A DNA stretch of 64,000 bases from contig NADL03000569.1 in the NCBI GenBank assembly GCA_002205965.3, positions 1 through 64,000 of the forward strand, in the 5' to 3' direction. The notes below the pieces were generated by a model, which worked only from the letters and a program-made list of their open reading frames with translations, had not been told where the DNA came from and did no database searches. Shown here piece after piece: positions 57,194-64,000 of the stretch. Each line of letters starts with the position of its first letter. Positions within the stretch are counted from its first letter, which is position 1. The DNA is from Kappaphycus alvarezii. Lineage: Eukaryota; Rhodophyta; Florideophyceae; Gigartinales; Solieriaceae. Made by a program: the position numbers and the translations under genes.

Positions 57194-57516
57194 CACGTTC
57201 ACCCCTTCACCCGGACAGCGGTTCTTGTGGTCGTGGCGCTACATCTCTGCCAAGGTGTAGCTCCAAAACGCCCAATTTACTCCCGGCAGAGATGTAGCTC
57301 CCGACCGCCCAATTTACTCCCGCAGAGATGTAGCGCCAAAACACCCAATTTACCCTCGGCAGAGATGTAGCGCCAAAACACCCAATTTACTCTCGGCAAA
57401 TATGTAGCGCAAATCCTTCACATTTACTAACTTTTTGGGCGTTTTGGCGCTACATCTCGGCAGAGATGTGGGGTCATGACCACCAGGACCGCTGTACGGG
57501 TGATGGGGTGAACGTG
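57194..57516. repeat. Fold-back element with 37-bp tandem units in the loop
   Basis: Arms 57,194-57,251 and 57,459-57,516 are reverse complements with about 8 mismatches in 58 bp (outer ends CACGTTCACCCC and GGGGTGAACGTG). Between them lie four to five tandem units of about 37 bp, typified by CAGAGATGTAGCGCCAAAAC followed by ACCCAATTTACTCTCGG. The inner right side (57,437-57,458, GGGCGTTTTGGCGCTACATCTC) is an inverted copy of the same unit, so the units can also pair with it. It resembles a MITE or fold-back transposon with subterminal repeats. A transcript would form a long hairpin. Confidence 0.9.
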
Positions 57517-57977
57517 GCGAGTTGGCAGACGGTTCCTGGGTTATCCGCCGACTGTGCTTAAGCTGCGCTTCAAATACAAAAATTAAGCGGGTGCATGGAG
57601 AGGGTGCATTGGTGACAGGGAATCGGCGAAATTACCGGCGTGCAATGGTTGTGATGGTTTGTAACAACGGATAAACAGTGGCGAGCAGAGCGGTACTCGC
57701 GCGAAGTGTGTCCAAACCGATCATAGCCGCTATGCCGAAGACACGATACACGAAGAAGAACGAAATGGCTCAAGCGAGAGGGAAAGCGAGCGCGCGTATC
57801 TCGGGCGAGTCGTTTATGGACCTTTTCTGAAGGTTGGGGATGGAACAGCGTTGGAGAAGGGGGGGACTGCGCAGGTAAGGGGTGCCACGGCTGGGGTGGT
57901 AATGGGAAGGCCTTGTGCTTTGCGCTACCGACACCCTTGAGCGCTTCGGTTCGCGAGGGTGAGGACCTGGTGGCGAT
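57517..57977. other. Leader region of the ORF block
   Basis: About 460 bp between the fold-back element and the first ORF of the 58-61 kb block. Minus-strand frames here are antisense to the presumed leader. No motif was recognised. Confidence 0.4.
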
Positions 57978-58673
57978 ATGGAAGACAAAGATCCCCAGTC
58001 GTTTGGATGCCAAGTATTCGTATGCCTTCAGGGTCCCGAGGAGTCGCCAAGCACTCTGAAGGAGATGGTGACGGCCGGCGTATACGCGTGGGATATATCC
58101 ATGATGGCGCTTCGCGGTCCGAGTGGTGCTGAACAGGGAGCAGCGAGAAGGATGGCGGCACAGAGGGCCAAAATGAAGAAGATAGTGGAGCCAGCTGCGA
58201 AGCCGACTATCATTATTGACAAATCGGACTCAGGAGATGATGTGTTTGAAGTAGTTGTGTCGCTGAGGGGCCCTGAGCTGGACTTATTTGATGATGGGGA
58301 CTCCGTTCCGTCTGAAAATGTGGACAACACTCTGGGTGTGGTGAAAATAATGCTTTCGGACTACGACCAGTACAAGTTAGTAGTGGAAATTGATTTCATA
58401 AAAATCCAGAGTAAGACGGTTCGAAGTGTGAAGATGGAGCACAAGAAGGCCATCTTCAAAAAGTGCAGGGAATTTGGGTGGCTTTCATCGGCGGGGTCTA
58501 CTGCGATGGCTCTCGACGAAGAAGAGGAGTTAGAAGTTGGAATTGAGGGCAGAAAGTTAGTTATGGCCGTAACCCCTGTAGATGGATACCATCGGTACCT
58601 TGCATTGGTGAACCTCTTCGAAGAGGGGGGAAAGTGGACTGATATTGATCGTTCACTGGATGTTATCTTATGA
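57978..58673 (+). CDS. Hypothetical protein, 231 aa
   Basis: Uninterrupted frame from ATG 57,978. It contains a stretch rich in Ala, Lys and Met (ARRMAAQRAKMKKIV), then an acidic Ser/Asp part, a beta-rich segment (VVVSLRGPELDLFDD), a lysine-rich region (VKMEHKKAIFKKCREFGWLSS) and a C-terminal part with VDGYHRYLALVNLFEEGGKW. I do not recognise a domain. Its stop codon overlaps the next ATG as ATGA. With the following two frames it may once have been a single long protein or a spliced gene; no splice sites were confirmed. Confidence 0.5.
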   Translation: MEDKDPQSFGCQVFVCLQGPEESPSTLKEMVTAGVYAWDISMMALRGPSGAEQGAARRMAAQRAKMKKIVEPAAKPTIIIDKSDSGDDVFEVVVSLRGPELDLFDDGDSVPSENVDNTLGVVKIMLSDYDQYKLVVEIDFIKIQSKTVRSVKMEHKKAIFKKCREFGWLSSAGSTAMALDEEEELEVGIEGRKLVMAVTPVDGYHRYLALVNLFEEGGKWTDIDRSLDVIL

Positions 58674-59884
58674 CGGGGCAAGGACAAGAGAAAATGAAGC
58701 TGAAGGAGATGCTCGCGCTTGGAAATATGCTCAATGACATGAGCTCAAATGTCTTGAAGATGTCGTTTGCCGACAAGATCCACGGCACTGTCTCCTTTAT
58801 CGAGAACGCTCTGCAGGACCGGCCTGTTGGGTTGGACACCGTTACTTCTTTTCAAGTATCCGGCGCTCTGAAAAGAAGTAAAGCCATAGGAGACTATAGT
58901 GTGCGACACTTGTGTCGGTATGCGAGTCTGTGGTTGAAGTTCGCGCGATGCGAGTGAATTTTGGACTTCTTTGAAAAGATGTGCGAGGAAGGACAAGTGA
59001 TTGGCTTAATACACGTTTCCATTGACCTCCTCTTGGATCTCCCGGAGTGTGAGTTTCGGTTTGTTCTACGGTGTTTGCAGTCGCAATTGCGTCTGAGAAG
59101 TAGTTCAAGGGAAAAGATGGGGCGCTATGAAGACATGCGGAAGTACCGTTTCCAGTGTGCGATAGGTATTTTCCGCATATGCGCAGAGATCGCGAGGAAA
59201 AATAACATCAGTACTGAAGATGCTTTTGCGAGCGAGCTGTTGTTCGGGAAGCATAAAGTCACTGTGATGGAGCACATGGTCATGCAGGCTCCAAAACTGG
59301 AGTACGCTGCAGCTAAGCGTTTGTGGGTCAGTAAGGTGTCTAAAAGACTGAAAGAGGTTCGGAACAAGCTTCATGCTCGTTTCAAGGTCACATTGGATGC
59401 TCTAGAGAAGGAAGAGGAGCCAGGTGCAAACGCCGGCGCTCAAAATCTGTCTGCTCCATCTCATTCTGCCGAGGAGGCTTCCATTGTTGATGACGGGGCA
59501 GGAAGCGGGAAAACCAGTTTGAGACGGAGCACTCGTAATAGAAAAGCGACGGGCTCTGTACCTGAGGCAGTCGCAGATGTTGTTCCCAGGAATAAGATGA
59601 CGAAAAGAAAGAGGAAGGCGACTAATGTGAGTGGGGACGAAGAATCTCAAGAACTTCCTTCGAAGCGAAGGAGAAGGGCCGCTAGGAGGAACGTACTGCA
59701 AGAGGCGGCAAGTGTGCTGAGGAGAATGTCTAAAGAGTTGAGAATGTTCCTGAGGAATGAAGATATCTTGGAGTCGTCGACAAGCGAGGATGAACCAGAC
59801 GTCGTTGTCGAGGAGGAGAGCGGGTTTACAGGCGACGACAAGGAAAGAGAAAACCGACGAAAATTTGAAAACAACAACCCGTAG
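58670..59884 (+). CDS. Hypothetical basic protein (two consecutive frames)
   Basis: Frames 58,670-58,957 (95 aa) and 58,961-59,884 (307 aa) lie in the same reading frame and are separated only by one TGA. The first is helical (MLALGNMLNDMSSNVLKM). The second has FFEKMCEEGQVIGLIHVSIDLLLDL, a Cys/Arg-rich segment (RKYRFQCAIGIFRICAEIARK) and a C-terminal half with several basic clusters (KMTKRKRKATN, PSKRRRRAARRN) that look like nuclear localisation signals, then acidic SSTSEDEPDVVVEEE. A nuclear, perhaps chromatin- or DNA-associated role fits the charge pattern, but this is inference. No known domain was recognised. Confidence 0.45.
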
Positions 59885-59969
59885 CTTGTTTCGAAGGGGT
59901 TGCAAATAACTACGGAGTACTCTAGGAGTTCGTATATGTCGTTAGTGATCCTGTTGAAAGCGCTGCAGA

Positions 59970-61306
59970 GTGAATGGCCGGGGGGGGGGGGTGAATGCAT
60001 TGAAGCATCCGGTGCCAGGGGTAGACATGATTCATTTGAGGAATTTTCACCGTGCGGATTGTTTGTCGGTGGAGGAGTTGGCGTGTGTGCATCATGCAGT
60101 GTACTGGAATGCTCCTCTAAATTTGCATGAAAAGCTTGACACTACAAAGGAAGCTATGCTGAGGGTGAAGCTGGTAGTGAAAGGGAATCCGTCGAGCGAA
60201 GAGGAGGCATTGTGTATGGGTGCAATGGAAAGAGACGACCTCGCTCGCGAGTACTTTGAGGCGGACCGAATGAAGTTGATGGAGAAAGGCTGCTGTATCC
60301 TGGACGACTTTGGGACGGACGAGTGTATGAGAGGAGGAGCGAAGGAGAGGGGTGTCACGATTGATGAAGATGTGACAGGGAATTTGTTGGCGTTCTCTGA
60401 AGCCGACATCATGAAGCAACCGGACTTAAGGCTGGAGGATAAGAGCGAGATTTGGAATCCAATTATCAACTCCGAAGCTGGAGTATATGATAATAATAGG
60501 AGGGACGGGGTAGGAAGGTACATTACGACGAAGATTGAGATTGTGGATTCCGTGAGGGCGAACGAAGAGAATTTTCTGATTGTGAGAAAAAGGGCACTTT
60601 TGGATGCGAGGTTTGGGCAGATTGCAGCCGCGCTCCGGCCTTGCAACCATAGAAAGGCTGTAGAGAAGATGTATGTGCCGGTAACGGGAGGGTATTTTTT
60701 GTGTACTGGAGAGGGATGCCCGCGGCAAGTGCTACATACGTACTTTTCGGGGCTGGCGGTGCCGGAGAGGGAGGCCGGAGAAAAACCTGGGTACTTCATG
60801 ATGGCATCAGGGAGGAGTGATTTTATGCTGTGGGTGTGTGAGAGGTCACACAACTTGTACTCAACGGTCGACAACAGGAGCTTGAGGAGGTTGTCTAGTG
60901 CTTTGGTGGTGAGGAAGTTACGAGTTCCGCCGTATTCGTTCTTTCTTGGCAGGGGAGATGTGTTCCATGCTGGAGCGCGTTACGAGGATGCTATTGCGAA
61001 GGAAAACCGTTTCAGATACTATATGTACCTTGTACCCGACGGAGACAACCTCACTGATGCGTTGCGTCGAAATATGGCATTTCGACCCGGTTTCTGGAGG
61101 AGAACTTTGGTCTTGGTGAAGATCCCAACGAACAATTGGACGACGAAAAGGAAATGGAGTCTGGAGATTTCGAAGAGATGGGGTATATACAAAGGGAGGG
61201 GTTGTATGAGGAGGAGGACGAAGAGGGGAATATGGGCGGGGCTCGTGAACTATACAATACTGATGGAGATTACGAAAAGTCAGACGGTGACCTGGTACTA
61301 GATTAG
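59970..61306 (+). CDS. 2-oxoglutarate/Fe(II) dioxygenase-like protein
   Basis: Frame 59,970-61,301. KLMEKGCCILDDFGTDECM near residue 103 resembles the N-terminal helix and strand of phytanoyl-CoA-dioxygenase-type folds. QVLHTYFSGL (residues 253-262) sits where HxD is expected, FMLWVCERSHNLY (285-297) matches the hxxxPGSH-like strand, and FLGRGDVFHAGARYED (325-340) plus RFRYYMYLVPDG gives the distal His333 and the 2OG-binding Arg. The Asp of HxD is replaced by Tyr, so iron binding is doubtful. After about 61,080 the neighbouring frame (EENFGLGEDPNEQLDDEKEME... to 61,306) is the better C-terminus: acidic and free of stops. A one-base slip is likely there. A run of eleven G near 59,981 makes the start uncertain too. 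Substrate unknown. Confidence 0.5.
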
Positions 61307-61585
61307 GATAAATATTTGGGACTTCGGCGGCTCTACAGTTGTCTAGGACGTAAAATGCTTTGCTTTGCTTTGCTTCTAAGACTTTCGGCACGATACAGGT
61401 AACAATAATATAGATTGAGGACGGTTAGTGATGTTGAAGAAGCGGAATGAGAACTATTGTGGTCGTGCGTCGCTGAAGTTAAGTTGTATAGGGGAGGGAA
61501 ATCTGGTGCGCATATGCGTGGATGTGAAAATGTTGGAGGAGGTAATGAGTGGATATAGAAGTTGTTTATTTGTTTTGAAATGTGA
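61307..61585. other. Intergenic, convergent 3' ends
   Basis: About 280 bp between the dioxygenase-like frame and the end of the minus-strand membrane protein. TGCTTTGCTTTGCTTTGC, a short TTTGC repeat, lies at about 61,355-61,372. Nothing else seen. Confidence 0.5.
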
Positions 61586-62908
61586 TCAGTCTTCTTGGAG
61601 GTAGACTTGGTTTACAACTGGTTCAATGCAAGTTAGAATATCACTGAAGTTAACCAGCTCGTAATGAAGAATTGCATTTGATGCTATCGAGTTTATCACG
61701 TACACTGTGTTACCAACTAAAATTGGAGTCCCTGCACCGCCTACACCGTTTGTAGACAGAAACGCTGAGGCAAGTGCAGCAAGGGTGCAGGAAGGGATTC
61801 TGATACACAGCAGTCGGAAACTGTCGGCTGGATTTGTTAGGAAGAGAGCTTCATTAAATTTTTTACCAATTCCAACAGGTCTTAGCATCAGAACCGTCTT
61901 TTTGCGAGATTCGGGGTCCATGGTTATCTTGTTGTTGAGAGAGGACCCCGTGACGTACGATAGGAGAATGAGCCGGAGTATGTAACTGCATGCACCCAAA
62001 ATAGCGCCTTCGGCAGAGAAGGCGATACAATTTTTCTTCAAATTTGAGGGTAGGGGTGTTTTGGGAGGGAGGAATCGATGGACGATGAAGAGAATAACGT
62101 TGAGTGGGACGAGAAGCGTGAAACGCAGGGGACCAAATTCCAGCATGGCTCGTTTTCTCCATGTGAAGCGCTGCCTGGGATTAAATGGGGTACTTTGAAG
62201 GGACCCATAGAGCGACTTCAAACAGTGCACACCTCCTTCGATTATCAGAATGTGGAGAAACCTTTGGAGGAGGCATCTAAATAAGGTGTTTATGGCGAAA
62301 GAGAGGAGGGAGTTAGGCGGCCCTGTGATGATATGGTTTAGACAAGTGTTTATAAGTCCGAACAAGGGAGTGAGAGTGATTATGAATGTTAATGTGGAGG
62401 AAAACAGTCTGCAAAAGCTGAGCATGCTTGCAAAGTAGTATCTTTGACCAAGGGCTGCGTTGCACTGGATATAAGAAGCGATATGATACTGGCTGCTGGA
62501 GAGCTGCTTGAGGACATCCTGTTCGTTCAAGCTGATGCGAGATAGTAGCCGTACAATAGTCTTACAAATGTCGTGATTCTCATCGAGATAGTCGCTTTTT
62601 GTGTGCTTTTCAAAGCTCCTGACTTCGAAAACTTTGTGAGTTGTTGAGAGCTTCAATTGTAGGGCGTTGACGATTGTGATGACGGTGTGCTGTGGAATAA
62701 TATTGACTGATATGGTGCATTGGATTGCTAGACCGCGTGGGATGGAGACGAGAGCTTCGTGCTGCTGCATTCTTGAGAGAGAGTGTCGTAGGTAGTGAAC
62801 TTTTAAAGAGCTGTATGGGTATGCTTTGGAAGCGGGAGGAGGAAATGTAGTTGTATGCATGCTGAATGGTCTCTTTGATGGTGTTTCAGAGAGTTTGATA
62901 TGGTGCAC
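61586..62908 (-). CDS. Hypothetical multi-pass membrane protein, 440 aa
   Basis: An uninterrupted 440-codon frame. The N-terminal 150 residues are soluble and mixed, with CKTIVRLLSRISLNEQDVLKQL. Hydrophobic stretches follow at about residues 163-195 (FASMLSFCRLFSSTLTFIIT), 210-228, 265-285 (FTLLVPLNVILFIVHRFL), 305-325 (GAILGACSYILRLILLSYV) and 370-420 (IRIPSCTLAALASAFLS, then GTPILVGNTVYVINSIASNAI), so four to six membrane spans are plausible. No transporter or enzyme signature was recognised. An intact frame of this length in a block where neighbours are broken suggests it is real and recent or selected. Confidence 0.55.
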   Translation of the reverse strand: MHHIKLSETPSKRPFSMHTTTFPPPASKAYPYSSLKVHYLRHSLSRMQQHEALVSIPRGLAIQCTISVNIIPQHTVITIVNALQLKLSTTHKVFEVRSFEKHTKSDYLDENHDICKTIVRLLSRISLNEQDVLKQLSSSQYHIASYIQCNAALGQRYYFASMLSFCRLFSSTLTFIITLTPLFGLINTCLNHIITGPPNSLLSFAINTLFRCLLQRFLHILIIEGGVHCLKSLYGSLQSTPFNPRQRFTWRKRAMLEFGPLRFTLLVPLNVILFIVHRFLPPKTPLPSNLKKNCIAFSAEGAILGACSYILRLILLSYVTGSSLNNKITMDPESRKKTVLMLRPVGIGKKFNEALFLTNPADSFRLLCIRIPSCTLAALASAFLSTNGVGGAGTPILVGNTVYVINSIASNAILHYELVNFSDILTCIEPVVNQVYLQED

Positions 62909-62939
62909 TACATAGTATCAGTCAGAAAGGGAGATATTG

Positions 62940-63798
62940 CGGTATGGAAGTCATGTTTTTGTCAGTTAGGAAGTGGGGAGAACGCGGGAAATGGAGATGA
63001 GGATGGTGGGGATGGGTCGAAGGAAGAGTTTGTGAGGGAGATAAAGGAGCGGGTGGGGATGACGGGAGCTGGGTTGAAGGAGCAGGTTGGTGATTTGATT
63101 GCGGAGGCGGTGAGAGAGGTGGGGGCTTGTGTTGAGTTTTTCAGAGTTTGGGATGCCACTGGAGGCGGTTTCGATGGTTCGGAAGCGTTTGAAGATGGTT
63201 GGGAAGGAGGTGGGGAGGCACGCGGATGGGATATCGGAGTGTGTGGCGAGGAAGGTGAGGAACGTGTAGATGGAGAACGGGGAACTGAAGGGGAGGGTGA
63301 AGGTGTTGGAGGAGCATATGGAAGGAGTTTTGAGGGCGTGCGAACACGTGGAGGAGATGAATGTCATGCAGAAAGAGGGAGGCGCCGAGAGGCGGGGTTG
63401 TGAAGGGGAGGGGACGCCGGTGAATGTGATGGTAGGAGTTGGTGGTGGTGAGGTGAGGAGGGGAGAGAAGAGGGAGGGGTGAAGGGTCCTCCGGTAACGC
63501 CTGGAAATCGGGGAGCCGGCTGAAGAAGAGGAGGGAGGGGCAGCGGAGGGAGGAGAGGGGTAGGGAGAAGTATATTCCGCCGCAGCTGCCGGGAGAGGCG
63601 CCACTGGTGGGATGTCGTAGTGCTGCGCACGCTGCACGTGGTGAGAAAGGTACGTTGGAGGAGCAGAAGGCGAAGCGGCTGGGAAGGGTAGGGAGCCGGG
63701 TGGGGGCGAGGAGGGTGTTTGAGAATGGGGAGAGCTGTGCGCTGGACTTCTTTGAGTTGACGTTTAAAGAGACAGAGACGAAGGACCCGGATGATTGA
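62940..63798 (+). pseudogene. Coiled-coil protein remnant
   Basis: Plus-strand pieces in changing frames. About 62,990-63,160 gives EEFVREIKERVGMTGAGLKEQVGDLIAEAVREV. About 63,185-63,475 gives GKEVGRHADGISECVARKVRNV, a stop, then MENGELKGRVKVLEEHMEGVLRACEHVEEMN with heptad spacing of hydrophobic residues. A final piece at 63,607-63,798 has LEEQKAKRLGRVGSRVGARRVFENGE and FFELTFKETETKD before its stop. The whole looks like a helical coiled-coil protein broken by at least two frame changes and a stop. Its 5' end overlaps the start of the minus-strand membrane-protein gene by up to a few bases. The long minus frames opposite it are shadows. Confidence 0.4.
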
Positions 63799-64000
63799 GT
63801 GGCAGGAGGAAGCAAAAAAGAGGTTGGTTTGTGCATAGAATTTTGCAGGATTGGTTACTAGGCGTGTGAAAATGGGGGTTCAGCATGAAAGTAATCTTTC
63901 AGCGAATGAAGATGTAACTGAAAACTAGGGCGAAACTCCGATTTGTGAAGGGGATCTGTGCTGGGCGAAATTCCTGTTTCCAAAATTCGGTTGGTACGGC

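Noticed and set aside
57250-57430. A CRISPR array
   Set aside because: Units are contiguous without unique spacers, sit in a fold-back structure and the genome is eukaryotic.
60092-60874. A 260-codon frame antisense to the dioxygenase-like ORF
   Set aside because: Ser-rich composition and no motif; the plus strand carries recognisable fold signatures.
62966-63836. Long minus frames of 223 and 231 codons
   Set aside because: Pro/Ser-rich shadows of the purine-rich coiled-coil remnant on the plus strand, which has sensible heptads.

Overview
This is a nuclear chromosome segment from a eukaryote. It carries TIM44, EMC2, SSU72, TAF6, BRX1, a mitochondrial-type lipoyl synthase, SCO1 and an NDRG-like gene. 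Only two spliceosomal introns are clear (86 and 100 bp, both phase 1). Host genes are compact, GC-richer and often tail to tail, and they sit between large blocks of mobile DNA. This intron-poor, islands-among-transposons layout would fit a red alga or a similar small protist. No gene fixes the lineage, so that is a weak inference.

Layout. 1-13,253: three closely similar copies of one Ty1/Copia retrotransposon, two on the minus strand arranged around a shared LTR-like block and one on the plus strand, so that much of the region forms a large inverted repeat. 13,254-16,100: gene scraps and a possible small membrane-anchored protein. 16,139-21,425: two degenerate LINE-type retroelements facing each other tail to tail, plus a fragment of the second one inverted; a perfect 28-bp palindrome lies inside the second LINE. 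21,459-24,144: a PIF/Harbinger DNA transposon with recognisable terminal inverted repeats, a DDE transposase and a convergent Myb-like ORF.

25,260-35,579 is the first host gene island: NDRG-like hydrolase, BRX1, a small charged protein, TIM44, EMC2, SSU72, TAF6 and lipoyl synthase. 35,600-45,430 is an AT-rich desert with three Tc1/mariner-type elements. Two of these have TIRs of about 170-190 bp and TA target sites and lie only 18 bp apart. 45,663-49,694 is the second host island: SCO1, a four-repeat protein of unknown function, and an ankyrin protein.

52,666-56,032 holds a large broken Plavaka/Tnp2-like DNA transposase. 57,194-57,516 is a fold-back element whose loop is built of 37-bp tandem units. 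57,978-63,798 holds a set of unfamiliar ORFs. One of them looks like a 2-oxoglutarate/Fe(II) dioxygenase whose HxD motif reads HTY.

Functionally the host islands are housekeeping: mitochondrial protein import, copper delivery to cytochrome oxidase and lipoylation (TIM44, SCO1, LIAS); transcription (TAF6, SSU72); ribosome assembly (BRX1); ER membrane insertion (EMC2). Several otherwise conserved genes are interrupted by one apparent single-base slip, some of them in C runs, which points to residual sequencing error rather than gene loss. The best candidates for something undescribed are the 57-64 kb block and the four-repeat protein.
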